From the NCBI RefSeq assembly GCF_017115105.1, contig NZ_JABXKH010000047.1:27365-91364 (forward strand): a stretch of 64,000 nucleotides of DNA, read 5' to 3'. This DNA comes from Nostoc sp. NMS2. Lineage in GTDB: Bacteria > Cyanobacteriota > Cyanobacteriia > Cyanobacteriales > Nostocaceae. The notes beneath the pieces are model-generated. The model did not search any database. It was not told where the DNA came from and saw nothing but the letters and a program-made list of their open reading frames with translations. Below are positions 1 to 8,301 of the stretch, piece by piece. The position numbers and the translations under genes were made by a program. Numbering within the stretch: position 1 is the stretch's first letter; every line of letters starts with the position of its first letter.

Positions 1-322
1 ACTTATACTTCTTGACCTTCTTAAATCCCGGTGGTCTAACTCCTCTCTTGTTGTGTTTAAAAAATAATTGGTAGGCTTTCTCTATGCGTTGACAAATGTC
101 TTGTACTGCTTGAGAGCCTACCGTCTGCCAGAACTCTTTGCGCTTCCGTAACTTGGCAATATGAGACTGAAGTTTTGCACAATTCAAGTGTTTTCCCCAC
201 ATCCGGTAGTAGCGTTTGTGGAGAGCAATACAATGGTTATAGATTAGTCCACTCGCATTAATCATGCGTTTGAGGAATCTATTTCGCTTGTGTTGATATA
301 ACTTGAACTTCAGTGTTTTCAT
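1..322 (-). CDS. tnpB: RNA-guided endonuclease TnpB (IS200/IS605 group), N-terminal part, cut by window edge
   Basis: The reverse strand from an ATG at 322 reads without a stop to base 1, giving about 107 residues beginning MKTLKFKLYQHKRN. The opening (short K/F/L-rich strand, then helices with LIYNHCIALHKRYYR and a basic RGVRPPGFKK segment) matches the N-terminal fold of TnpB proteins of IS200/IS605 and IS1341-type elements. The RuvC catalytic residues and zinc finger would lie beyond the edge, so activity cannot be judged. No tnpA is visible on this side. A small ribbon-helix-helix ORF starts 38 bases upstream on the other strand, and a hairpin lies beyond it, consistent with the element's left end. 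TnpB is a small RNA-guided nuclease related to Cas12. Confidence 0.85.
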   Translation of the reverse strand, partial: MKTLKFKLYQHKRNRFLKRMINASGLIYNHCIALHKRYYRMWGKHLNCAKLQSHIAKLRKRKEFWQTVGSQAVQDICQRIEKAYQLFFKHNKRGVRPPGFKKVKKYK

Positions 323-360
323 GCTAATATTGTACCATAGATAGACGGCATTATGACGGC

Positions 361-507
361 ATGAAAAAACTAACTGTGCGATGTTCTGATGAAGAATATA
401 AAATACTTCTTGAATACTGTGCCCAAACAGACCGCACCCAAAATGATGTATTCAGAGAAATAATTCGGAAATTAAACAAAAGCCGTCGTAGAACGACGGG
501 GCTTTAA
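361..507 (+). CDS. small ribbon-helix-helix (CopG/Arc-like) protein, divergent from tnpB
   Basis: A 48-residue ORF starts at ATG 361, beginning MKKLTVRCSDEEYKIL and continuing YCAQTDRTQNDVFREIIRKL. A short beta strand, then a helix, then a T(Q)NDVFREIIRKL helix is the ribbon-helix-helix pattern of small DNA-binding repressors. It is divergent from tnpB with a 38-bp gap, so both could share a control region, and the RHH protein may repress tnpB. The last codons run into the hairpin at 481-505, so the element end supplies the C-terminus and stop. The length is short but workable for an RHH dimer. The alternative is a chance ORF, but the residue pattern makes that less likely. Confidence 0.55.
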   Translation: MKKLTVRCSDEEYKILLEYCAQTDRTQNDVFREIIRKLNKSRRRTTGL

Positions 508-508
508 A
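481..508. repeat. hairpin, probable left-end structure of the tnpB element
   Basis: AGCCGTCGT, a short loop, then ACGACGGGGCT forms a near-perfect hairpin followed by TTTAAACC. Subterminal hairpins beside an AT-rich target motif are typical of IS200/IS605 ends. Its position upstream of the tnpB start fits a left end. The exact cleavage site cannot be fixed without the other end. Confidence 0.5.
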
Positions 509-776
509 CCCAATTTTTCGGTAAAAGCGATCGCCACAATCTCCAGTAGCGAAAGAAGTCGATATGTCTTTTAGCTTCAAAAGCTTTGATTCCAAGGAGA
601 TGGAAAAAGAATGAGTTTTGAATAAACAATCCTCTACTGTAAAAGATGAAGTTGTAGTGGAGAAAATTAAGCGATCGCTTCTAGTTTGGAGAGTTCCTCC
701 ATCTACAACTGGCAAAGTTGTCTTAACCTTGCGGATTTACATTTAACTTGTAGATCCGGGCAATTTCGCCTCTCTA

Positions 777-1241
777 TCAATTGTTAGACGTGTTAGGCGT
801 TTTAACCTGACGTGCCATGTCTAGGTAAGCACTCATATTCGCACCTGGACGACGACGACCATTAGAGCTAGTAGTCGAAGGAGCAAGATATTTTGGTGCA
901 AAGGTGGTTTCAGTAGGTGTTTTTGGGCTAGCGGTGGCGGCTGCTTTAGCGGGTTCAGCTTTGACAGCTTTACCATTCTGAGATGCTTCTACTTTAGTCT
1001 TTGTCGCAGTTGTGGTTGCTTTAGTAGTCTCAGCTTTAGGGCTTTTTGCAGCCGGAGATACTGCTGGTGCCACAGCCTTTTTACCGTTTGATGCTGCTGG
1101 TTTCGATTGACTGGTTGCTTCATCCAGTTCTAAGAAGTAACCATTGCTTTGTTTTTTTGCAGGTAACAGCTTAGTCACGAAACCAAGAATCCCAGCTACG
1201 AAACCGAGAATCCCTGAAATTAACTTTTTGATAAAATCCAT
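777..1241 (-). CDS. hypothetical protein with amphipathic N-terminus and low-complexity Ala/Lys/Thr linker
   Basis: 154 residues starting at ATG 1241. The first 30 residues (MDFIKKLISGILGFVAGILG) form one hydrophobic or amphipathic helix with a repeated GILGFV. It is not a classical cleavable signal and may be a membrane-surface anchor. Residues about 45-115 are a disordered A/K/T/P/S-rich linker. The C-terminus RRRPGANMSAYLDMARQVK looks like a short conserved motif. It stands alone, divergent from the lipase gene, with a 0.27-0.4 kb intergenic region that probably carries its promoter. I recognise no family and assign no function. The ordered ends joined by a flexible linker suggest a tether or scaffold, which is inference only. 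Confidence 0.7.
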   Translation of the reverse strand: MDFIKKLISGILGFVAGILGFVTKLLPAKKQSNGYFLELDEATSQSKPAASNGKKAVAPAVSPAAKSPKAETTKATTTATKTKVEASQNGKAVKAEPAKAAATASPKTPTETTFAPKYLAPSTTSSNGRRRPGANMSAYLDMARQVKTPNTSNN

Positions 1242-1642
1242 TACAATTACTCCTGCCTTTTATATTTGGAACTCGACCGTAATTGTTAAAAATTACGAAA
1301 AAATGTAACATTTTCTACTTTGGTGTCACCTCGTTCTAGTGACAACCCTTATAAATTTGTGCTTAATCAACATTGTAGTAAAAATATAGGGCAAATGTTC
1401 TTTATGCAAGCACTTGCGGCCTTTATACACCAAGAACTAATTATTAAATTTTACTGTAACTAAGAGCAAGATTCTGAAAGCAAGCTTTATAAAAATTAAC
1501 ACTTCTTCGTTTGAAAATTATTGATTGGAAAAAAAGCAAGCGGTTTACTTTTAACCAGTGGGAGGATTGTCATAGGTTGTTGGCAGATAGCAACAGTACT
1601 CAGTTACATTTTGTACAGACTTCATTCAGCCAGATTTTAGAG

Positions 1643-2275
1643 ATGAATACTGAAAATCAGCAGCGCAATCCTGTGTTATTGGTACACGGCATTGACGATA
1701 CGGGGGCAGTTTTTCATGAAATGGCAGGTTACTTAGGATTACAGGGGTGGTCTGTATATTCTCTGGATCTGGTTCCTAATAATGGTGATGTGGGTCTTGA
1801 TGAGTTGGCAAAGCAAGTAGCCAATTATGTTGCTGCAACCTTTGCACCAGAACAAGGGCTAGATTTAGTAGGCTTCAGCATGGGAGGAATTGTTAGTCGT
1901 TACTATATCCAGCGACTGGGAGGAATTAGCCGCGTACAAAGATTTATTACGATCTCTTCACCCCATAATGGAACTGTGGTTGCTTATGGTTCCCAGCGTC
2001 CTGGTTGCGTACAAATGCGCCCCAACAGCATTTTTCTCAAGGATTTAAATTCTGATGCTGTAATATTGGAGCAACTAGATTTTACTTCTATCTGGACACC
2101 TTATGATTTGATGATTGTCCCAGCGAATAATTCACAAATGCCCATAGGAAGCGAAGTAATAGTACCAGTCGCCCTACATCCTTGGATGCTAACAGATTCA
2201 AGGAGTTTAGCAGTAGTAAAAGCAGCTTTAACAAAGCCTATTAAGCTACCCCTCCTTAAGAAAGCATCCAGTTAG
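1643..2275 (+). CDS. esterase/lipase, alpha/beta hydrolase fold
   Basis: 210 residues from ATG 1643, beginning MNTENQQRNPVLLVHGIDD. LLVHGI is the oxyanion-hole strand of alpha/beta hydrolases. GFSMGG (about residue 80) is the nucleophile elbow with the catalytic Ser, and SSPHNGT follows, as in triacylglycerol lipases. A catalytic Asp is probably in the LMIVPANN / IGSEVIV region, and the His is in VALHPWM near the C-terminus. The frame is open back to a TTG at 1511, which would add 44 residues without recognisable homology and without a ribosome binding site, so the internal ATG is preferred. No signal peptide is visible, so the enzyme is probably cytoplasmic. The substrate is unknown. Confidence 0.85.
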   Translation: MNTENQQRNPVLLVHGIDDTGAVFHEMAGYLGLQGWSVYSLDLVPNNGDVGLDELAKQVANYVAATFAPEQGLDLVGFSMGGIVSRYYIQRLGGISRVQRFITISSPHNGTVVAYGSQRPGCVQMRPNSIFLKDLNSDAVILEQLDFTSIWTPYDLMIVPANNSQMPIGSEVIVPVALHPWMLTDSRSLAVVKAALTKPIKLPLLKKASS

Positions 2276-2498
2276 TAGCCAAGATACTTACCACCCTCAA
2301 TCTAAACCACGTCTATCTTGAAACCTGTAGTTCAACTCTAATGAATAAGGATTTGCCCTCATCCCCTAACCTATCCCCCATATCTGGGTGAGGGCGAAAA
2401 CTATGGTTCTCAACTTAGATGAGGTTTATTCATCTTTAATTACGAATTACGTAAAGCCTGCGGCATAGCTTCGCTTAACGTGGATGCCGGAGGCTCTA

Positions 2499-2544
2499 TT
2501 ACGAATTACGAATTACGAATTACGAATTACGAATTACGAATTAC
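2499..2544. repeat. short tandem repeat array, AATTACG heptamer
   Basis: Six or more uninterrupted copies of the heptamer AATTACG abut the stop codon of the downstream minus-strand VOC gene. This is a classic Nostocales STRR type. Shorter arrays of the same heptamer occur at about 2440, 8530 and 52725-52778. Confidence 0.9.
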
Positions 2545-2976
2545 TTAAGTCCTATCCCCAATTTGTGTATGTTCGTAACTCCCAAAAATCGCCTCTGGGT
2601 AACGATAATACTTGAATTCCATAAGGTTATAAAAAGGATCTTCTAAAAAGAAAGTGTGATGTTCAAGAGGAGAACCGACAAAGCGATTTTTAGTTTCTTC
2701 ACGAAAAAGTAGCTGTTGTTGTTGTGCCCTTTCTAGTAAGTCTTGCCAGTCACGTTCTTGGGTAAAAATTAGTCCAAAGTGTCTGGGATATATACTGTGT
2801 TGCGGTATCAAGGGTTCTTTTGTTACGTGAGCTACTAGTTGATGACCATAGAGATTTAGAATCAGCGCGTGATGGTTTTCACGACCAGGAACGCAGCCCA
2901 AGCCATCCACGTAATATGCTTTTGTTTGGGCAATGTCAGTCACAGGGAAAGCAAGATGGAATAAAGTTTGGCTCAT
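2545..2976 (-). CDS. VOC (glyoxalase/dioxygenase superfamily) protein
   Basis: 143 residues from ATG 2976, beginning MSQTLFHLAFPVTDIAQTKA. The paired beta-alpha-beta-beta-beta modules of the vicinal oxygen chelate fold are visible: FHLAFPV...YYVDGLGC in the first half and PRHFGLIF...LMEFKYY in the second. Candidate metal ligands are His7 in FHLAF, the His of RHFGLI and the Glu of LMEFKYY. The length is normal for a single VOC protein that dimerises. Glyoxalase I, dioxygenase or a resistance protein are all possible, and the residues seen do not choose between them. It is a single gene with a repeat array immediately 3'. Confidence 0.85.
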   Translation of the reverse strand: MSQTLFHLAFPVTDIAQTKAYYVDGLGCVPGRENHHALILNLYGHQLVAHVTKEPLIPQHSIYPRHFGLIFTQERDWQDLLERAQQQQLLFREETKNRFVGSPLEHHTFFLEDPFYNLMEFKYYRYPEAIFGSYEHTQIGDRT

Positions 2977-3583
2977 AGCTATCTGGGAAAAATATTAGTA
3001 GTTGATGCTATCTACAATTTATTCTGTGAAGTTTTGATTGTCGTCAACTTGAACACAGTTTTAACTGACAATAATTTATATGCTTGATCTTTATAACTAA
3101 AGCTAGGGACTGAGTACCGCTTCAGTCACTGCACCTTGTGGCTAAGGAATTTGCCCTACATTTACATAATTTACACTTAATTCTTTAGGTGACTGTTTTC
3201 TCTTGTGCAGGTATACTAATTTATGTTTGCCTGGACAGACACTCAGTAAAGTAGATTTCAGAGCTTACAACTTTATGATAGATGGTGGGTTGAGAACTTA
3301 ACGCACCATGATAAAGTGCTTTGGATCAGTTATTAGAAGAGTCCACCCAACTAAACAAAATTTTTGCATTTTGTTTAGTCTACCTTCTTTAATAAATATT
3401 GCAGTGTATATGTAAGACGTTGTTTGTAGTTTTACACTCAGCTTTGAGGGTGATGCAGATGCACTTTAGTTAATAATACAAACATATTACTTTAACTGGA
3501 GAGGTTTTAGAAATTAAGCACTAAGCATGACAAATTCGTTATTCTGTTCATGTTCAGACAAAATTACTCATGATTAATTGCTG
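2977..3583. other. intergenic region with one perfect hairpin
   Basis: About 0.6 kb without a supportable ORF. It separates the divergently oriented VOC and DUF92 genes and so should hold both promoters. The one clear structure is an 11-bp perfect stem at 3351-3378 (CTAAACAAAAT, 6-nt loop, ATTTTGTTTAG). The rest is AT-rich and featureless to the eye. Confidence 0.6.
3351..3378. repeat. perfect inverted repeat (11-bp stem, 6-nt loop)
   Basis: CTAAACAAAAT and ATTTTGTTTAG are exact reverse complements around TTTTGC. The hairpin lies about 205 bp upstream of the DUF92 gene start, far from either coding end. It could be a terminator-like or operator element, but its role is unknown. Confidence 0.6.
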
Positions 3584-4405
3584 ATGTCATCCTTAATTGA
3601 TTCTGTTAATCCTTGGTTGGTGGCAGTAGTATTAAACACAATTCTATTGGGTTTAGCTTGGATTGCTCCCAAAAAGCTACTTACACCTGCTGGATCGTTT
3701 CATGCGTGGTTTCTGGCCATCCTAATTTGGGTAACTCTAGGCTGGCAAGGATATACAGTAGTGATGTTCTATTTTCTGGTTGGTTCTGGTGTTACCCGCA
3801 TCGGTATGGCGCAGAAAGAGGCTGAAGGGATTGCCGAAAAGCGTTCTGGGGCAAGGGGCCCAGAGAATGTCTGGGGTTCCGCTTTGACTGGGGCGCTGTG
3901 TGCCTTGGGAGTAGGGATAATAAATTCGGGATTCTTTGTAGCTAGTCCCCAATCCCTAGTCCCCAATACTTCGGCAACGCTCAGTACGAGTCTCCAGTCC
4001 CTATTATTACTAGGCTATGTAGCGAGTTTCAGTACCAAACTGGCTGACACTACTGCAAGTGAAGTTGGTAAAACGTATGGTAAAAGCACCTTTTTAATTA
4101 CCACACTCAAACCAGTGCCTCGCGGTACAGAAGGGGCGGTAAGCTTGGAGGGAACTTTAGCTGGTATTGTGGCTTCTGTAGCGATCGCATTTGTTGGTTG
4201 GGGAGTTGGTTTAATCGATCTATTAGGAGTCGCTTGGTGTATACTGGCAGCATTTATTGCCACTAACTTAGAAAGTGTAATTGGGGCAACACTGCAATCT
4301 AAGTATACTTGGTTGACCAATGAAGTAGTAAATATTTTTAATACATTAATCGGTGCGATCGCAGCTGTGTTACTTTCCTGGACATGGGTAAATATCATTA
4401 AGTAG
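3584..4405 (+). CDS. DUF92/TIGR00297 integral membrane kinase family (phytyl-phosphate kinase, VTE6-like)
   Basis: 273 residues from ATG 3584; a TTG two codons earlier is also in frame. About six hydrophobic segments and the conserved blocks FYFLVGSGVTRIG, SFSTKLADTTASEVGKTYGK and VSLEGTLAG identify the DUF92 family. Its plant member VTE6 phosphorylates phytyl phosphate to phytyl diphosphate for tocopherol synthesis, so salvage of chlorophyll-derived phytol in the membrane is the likely role. Residues about 124-142 (ASPQSLVPNTSATLST) are encoded by CCCCAATCCCTAGTCCCC-type DNA that resembles the region's intergenic repeats, which suggests an in-frame repeat insertion into a loop. Confidence 0.85.
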   Translation: MSSLIDSVNPWLVAVVLNTILLGLAWIAPKKLLTPAGSFHAWFLAILIWVTLGWQGYTVVMFYFLVGSGVTRIGMAQKEAEGIAEKRSGARGPENVWGSALTGALCALGVGIINSGFFVASPQSLVPNTSATLSTSLQSLLLLGYVASFSTKLADTTASEVGKTYGKSTFLITTLKPVPRGTEGAVSLEGTLAGIVASVAIAFVGWGVGLIDLLGVAWCILAAFIATNLESVIGATLQSKYTWLTNEVVNIFNTLIGAIAAVLLSWTWVNIIK

Positions 4406-4766
4406 ATCGAGCAATGGGCATTGGCCAAACAGGGCATTGGGCATGGAAAAGAGGCAGAGGGGCATAGGAGACAAGGGAGACAAGGAAGAGACTATTCAAT
4501 AATTCCCCCTTGTCCCCCTTGTCTCCCTCATCCCCCTCATCCTCCCCTGCTCCCTGCTCCCCATCTTTCTCTTCTTGGAGTTCTGAGTAAAGAAGTGAGA
4601 TTCTCCACTCAGGGCAGTGGTAGAAAATAAGCAATCTGCTTTACTACTGCACTACCGATGATATTTTCAATCCTGTTTTGTCCCCGCTAGACTGTAAACA
4701 TAATCATGGGAAATTATTGTATTGAATAGCTATATAATTTTTTGACCATTTAGATGTAATTAGTTC
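4406..4766. repeat. intergenic region with C-rich/G-rich palindromic repeat
   Basis: From about 4443 to 4565 a purine-rich arm (GGAGACAAGGGAGACAAGGA) faces a pyrimidine arm (CCCCCTTGTCCCCCTTGTCT) across AT-rich DNA. Together they form a long imperfect hairpin 3' of the DUF92 gene that may act as a terminator. Similar CCCTTGTCCCC tracts recur at 13080-13107. No gene is seen here; small ORFs on either strand are low-complexity translations of the repeat. Confidence 0.6.
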
Positions 4767-4817
4767 ATGGAATCTTTATCATTTTTATTCATCAACGACC
4801 AGATGATCTCTATATGA
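4767..4817 (+). pseudogene. truncated tandem copy of the start of the downstream parvulin gene
   Basis: ATG 4767 opens a 16-codon ORF MESLSFLFINDQMISI ending in TGA. The intact parvulin gene 101 bp downstream begins MESLSFLTINDQIISI. The bases before both ATGs also align (GACCATTTAGATGTAATTAG against AACCATTTTCACATAATTAA). This is a decayed tandem duplication of the leader and first 16 codons. It may be inert, or it may act as a short upstream ORF. Confidence 0.8.
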
Positions 4818-4867
4818 TTTAATTTAAAAGTCCTATAAGTGTTTAACCATTTTCACATAATTAATTC

Positions 4868-5650
4868 ATGGAATCTTTATCATTTTTGACAATTAATGAC
4901 CAAATAATTTCTATTGAGGAAGCTGTAAAGTACTTGCAAGCCTCTGGAAAATTGGGGCAGTTCATTGGAGATATTCTCCGCCAGCACGTAATTGAGGAAG
5001 AAATCCGAACACGAGACGATATTGAAATTGGTACAGCAATAACTGAACAGTCCATTATTGACTTTAGACTGAAAAATCAACTGACTGACCCCCAAAGTTT
5101 TCAAGAATGGTTAAAGACCAATAACACAGATTACGCCACATTTTACACATCAGTTACTTTTGGTTACAAGTTAGAAAAGCTGAAAGCTGTAGTCACGGAA
5201 CCAAAAATCCAAGAATATTTTATTGAACGCAAAATCTTTTTAGATCGGATGGTACTTTCTCGGATAGTTGTTAATAATCGAGAATTGGCAGACGAACTTC
5301 AAACCCAAATTGAAGAAGGAGGTAGTTTTGAGCAACTAGCTAAAGAGTATTCACTTTCAGATGACCGAATTGTGAACGGCATGATGGGAATAGTCAGCCG
5401 AGGAAGTATGCCGGATATATTACGGGCAGCTATTGATGTGGCAAGTCCTGGACAATTAATAGGACCAATAGAAATCGTTGGCAAAGACTCTCCTCAAGGA
5501 GAAGGACCTTATGGTTTGTTTCGAGTAGAACAATTTCTGCCAGCGTCTTTAGAAGATACTCAACTCAAGCAAGCACTACAAAATGAGTTATTTGAGAAAT
5601 GGCTAGCAGAGAAAATTCAAAAACTGACAGTCAAGTTACAAGTGAGTTAA
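4868..5650 (+). CDS. parvulin-type peptidyl-prolyl isomerase, secretion-associated
   Basis: 260 residues from ATG 4868. Residues 1-110 form a helical SurA/PrsA-like N-domain (AVKYLQASGKLGQFIGDILR). About 115-245 is a PpiC/rotamase domain: FLDRMVLSRIVVNN strand, FEQLAKEYSLSDD helix, GMMGIVSRGSMPDIL and PYGLFRVEQFLPA. No signal peptide is visible, so it probably acts in the cytoplasm on the secretion substrate before export. The next gene, an ABC exporter, starts inside its last 52 bases, so the two are translationally coupled. Parvulins beside HlyB/HlyD genes recur in cyanobacteria. The likely client is the subtilase encoded 3.6 kb downstream, which is inference. Confidence 0.85.
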   Translation: MESLSFLTINDQIISIEEAVKYLQASGKLGQFIGDILRQHVIEEEIRTRDDIEIGTAITEQSIIDFRLKNQLTDPQSFQEWLKTNNTDYATFYTSVTFGYKLEKLKAVVTEPKIQEYFIERKIFLDRMVLSRIVVNNRELADELQTQIEEGGSFEQLAKEYSLSDDRIVNGMMGIVSRGSMPDILRAAIDVASPGQLIGPIEIVGKDSPQGEGPYGLFRVEQFLPASLEDTQLKQALQNELFEKWLAEKIQKLTVKLQVS

Positions 5651-8301
5651 AAATTCTGGATAATGAATCTTTACGATTAAAAGTGCTAGCTTCTTTGCCT
5701 TGGAATCAGCCGCCGCTATGCTGGTTGACTCCCGAACAAAAATCCCAATTGGAAAATGAGTGCCAAACTCGTCAGTATCGTTTGGGAGAGAAAATTTGGT
5801 CAAACGATGTTGGTCGTTACCAATTCTTAATTGTGGCTGGAAAAGTTCGCTTACGAGAAGAAGGAGTTGGCAAACCAATAGCCGCCCTAGATGTGGGGGA
5901 TTGGTTTGGTGATTTACAAAAGCTGTCTGCGGATTTTAAAGCTGTAGCTGCTAGCAAAGAAGTAGTAGTAGTGTGTTGGGATACAGCCCTGTGGACAGAA
6001 TTTTCTAACCCACAAATTCAGGAATTTTGGCAAGTCTTACCAGTGAATATGGAGGGAGAAAGAGAGACATTTTCCTTCTCTTCCACTCCTTCAGTAAGAT
6101 CAGTCTCAGATGGGACTTCCAGCCCTCACAGCCTCCAACCGCAAAGACAACTCCCAGCCGCCAATTTAATCATCTCAAATTATCCGTTTGTTGCTAGCTG
6201 GAATACTGCTGCTGCTTGTTTAACAATGGTGGCGCAACAGCTAGAAAATTCTGTGCAACTGGAATGGGTGCAGCGTCAACTCAGAGGACAACGCCCAAAA
6301 CAGGTTGTAGAAGCAGGAGAAAAGTTAGGGTTAGTGTTGCGGCGATTACAAGTGAGTTGGGGTGAGTTGCGACAACTGTCATTTCCAGCTTTACTGTTGT
6401 GGAGTTCTGACTCACCACAGAGTCCATCCTGGGTGGTAGCTTATGGAGTTAAGGGCGATCGCTTAATTATCGCTAACCCTCTAAATCCCGATTGCATTTG
6501 TGAAACCTTACCGCAGTCCATAGTTGAGGCATCGTGGGATGGACGATTGTGGCAAGTAGAACTCATATCTCAACAAGAAACATTTAATCTTAGTTGGTTT
6601 ACCCCAGCAGTTTGGAAGTATAAGGGATTACTAACAGAAGTATTATTAGCATCTTTTACCTTGCAGCTTTTGGGGTTAACAACACCACTAATTACGCAAG
6701 TCGTCATTGATAAAGTGATGGTGCAGGGGAGTTTGCCAACTCTTGATGTTATGGCGATCGCACTTTTATGCGTAGCCATATTTGAGTCTATACTTGGCAT
6801 TCTGCGCCTATTCATCTTTACCCATACAGCCCGTCGTCTAGATTTAAGTTTATCAGCACAGCTATTTCGCCACCTGATGCGTTTGCCTTTGGCTTATTTT
6901 GAGTCGCGGCGCGTCGGAGACACAATAGCACGAGTCCAGGAACTTGAACAAATTCGTCAGTTTCTCACGGGTACAGCATTAACTGTAATTCTAGATAGCA
7001 TCTTTGCTGTGGTGTATCTAGCATTGATGTTTTACTATAACGTTCCACTCACCTTTGTGGCTTTAGCAGTATTGCCACTGTTTGCGACTTTGACGATAGT
7101 TGCAACACCAATTCTGCGTAACTGGCTCAACGAAACCTTTAACCGGAGTGCCGATAGTCAATCCTTTCTAGTAGAGACAATTACAGGGATTCATTCAGTT
7201 AAAGCTCATGCAGCCGAACCAGTAGCCCGCGATCGCTGGGAAGGCTTATTTGCTCGCTTCATTCGCACAGGTTTTAAAGCCTCTACCACCTCCAATATCA
7301 GCAGCAACATTGGTGACTTCCTCACCAATTTTTCCACCATGCTGATTCTCTGGTTTGGAGCCAAATTAGTCATCGAACAAAAGCTCACAATTGGACAGCT
7401 AGTTGCCTTTCAAATGCTTTCTGGCAGAGTTACAGGGCCACTTTTGCGCTTAGTACAGTTATGGCAAACCCTCCAACAAGTGCTACTTTCTGTAGATCGC
7501 ATTGGTGATATTCTCAACGTCTCCCCAGAAGCTGAACTAGGAACCGGTCTAGTTTTACCACCTCTGAAAGGTCAAGTCACCTTCGAGCAAGTATTTTTCC
7601 GCTACCGACCGAACTTTGAAGCAATTCTGCGGGGAATCTCATTTAATGCCGAACCAGGGCAATTTGTTGGCATTGTCGGACGTAGCGGTTCTGGAAAAAG
7701 TACCCTGTCTAAGCTATTGCAACGCCTGTATCAAATTGAATCAGGACGCATCCTCATTGATGGTTTTGATATAAAAAGTGCCGATTTAGCTTCACTGCGG
7801 CAACAAGTTAGTGTAGTTCTCCAAGAAGACTTTTTATTCAACGGTTCCATTTTGGAAAATATCACTCTTGGTACTCCCGATATTACCTCAGAGCAAGTGG
7901 TAGAAGCGGCAAGACTAGCAGTAGCACACGACTTCATCAGTCAATTACCCTACGGTTACGAAACCAATGTGGGTGAACGTGGTACAGCTTTATCTGGTGG
8001 ACAAAGGCAACGTATTGCCCTCGCAAGGTTATTTCTTTCCCAAGCACCGATTTTAGTTTTGGATGAAGCTACCAGCGCTTTGGATAGTGAAACTGAACAA
8101 CAAGTACTACAAAACCTGCAAAAAGTTTCCGCTAACCGTACTGTGTTTCTGATTGCTCACCGCTTTGCCCCTCTCAAACGCGCTGATTTGATTTTGGTAT
8201 TAGAGCAAGGCGTGATTGCCGAACGTGGCACTCACTCAGAGTTATTGCAACAAAAGGGTTTGTATTGGTCACTATACCAACGGCAGCAAGCAAACATTTA
8301 A
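5599..8301 (+). CDS. type I secretion ABC exporter with cNMP-binding-like and degenerate C39 peptidase domains
   Basis: 900 residues from ATG 5599, overlapping the parvulin gene by 52 bp. Domains: cyclic-nucleotide-binding-like fold about 40-125 (GRYQFLIVAGKVRLREEG, ALDVGDWFGDL); C39-like domain about 190-320; six-helix ABC membrane domain about 340-620; nucleotide-binding domain about 650-890 with Walker A GRSGSGKST, Q-loop VVLQEDFLF, signature LSGGQRQRIALA, Walker B ILVLDEATSALD and H-loop AHRF. The C39 consensus D-C-G is N-T-A here, so Thr203 replaces the nucleophile, and Ser277 stands where the catalytic His is expected. It should therefore bind but not cleave its substrate, as HlyB does. 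Its TAA stop is formed by the edge of a MITE. Confidence 0.93.
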   Translation: MASRENSKTDSQVTSELKILDNESLRLKVLASLPWNQPPLCWLTPEQKSQLENECQTRQYRLGEKIWSNDVGRYQFLIVAGKVRLREEGVGKPIAALDVGDWFGDLQKLSADFKAVAASKEVVVVCWDTALWTEFSNPQIQEFWQVLPVNMEGERETFSFSSTPSVRSVSDGTSSPHSLQPQRQLPAANLIISNYPFVASWNTAAACLTMVAQQLENSVQLEWVQRQLRGQRPKQVVEAGEKLGLVLRRLQVSWGELRQLSFPALLLWSSDSPQSPSWVVAYGVKGDRLIIANPLNPDCICETLPQSIVEASWDGRLWQVELISQQETFNLSWFTPAVWKYKGLLTEVLLASFTLQLLGLTTPLITQVVIDKVMVQGSLPTLDVMAIALLCVAIFESILGILRLFIFTHTARRLDLSLSAQLFRHLMRLPLAYFESRRVGDTIARVQELEQIRQFLTGTALTVILDSIFAVVYLALMFYYNVPLTFVALAVLPLFATLTIVATPILRNWLNETFNRSADSQSFLVETITGIHSVKAHAAEPVARDRWEGLFARFIRTGFKASTTSNISSNIGDFLTNFSTMLILWFGAKLVIEQKLTIGQLVAFQMLSGRVTGPLLRLVQLWQTLQQVLLSVDRIGDILNVSPEAELGTGLVLPPLKGQVTFEQVFFRYRPNFEAILRGISFNAEPGQFVGIVGRSGSGKSTLSKLLQRLYQIESGRILIDGFDIKSADLASLRQQVSVVLQEDFLFNGSILENITLGTPDITSEQVVEAARLAVAHDFISQLPYGYETNVGERGTALSGGQRQRIALARLFLSQAPILVLDEATSALDSETEQQVLQNLQKVSANRTVFLIAHRFAPLKRADLILVLEQGVIAERGTHSELLQQKGLYWSLYQRQQANI

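Noticed and set aside
452..715. 87-residue minus-strand ORF next to tnpB
   Set aside because: It overlaps the element hairpin and the RHH ORF on the other strand, has no ribosome site and no recognisable protein pattern.
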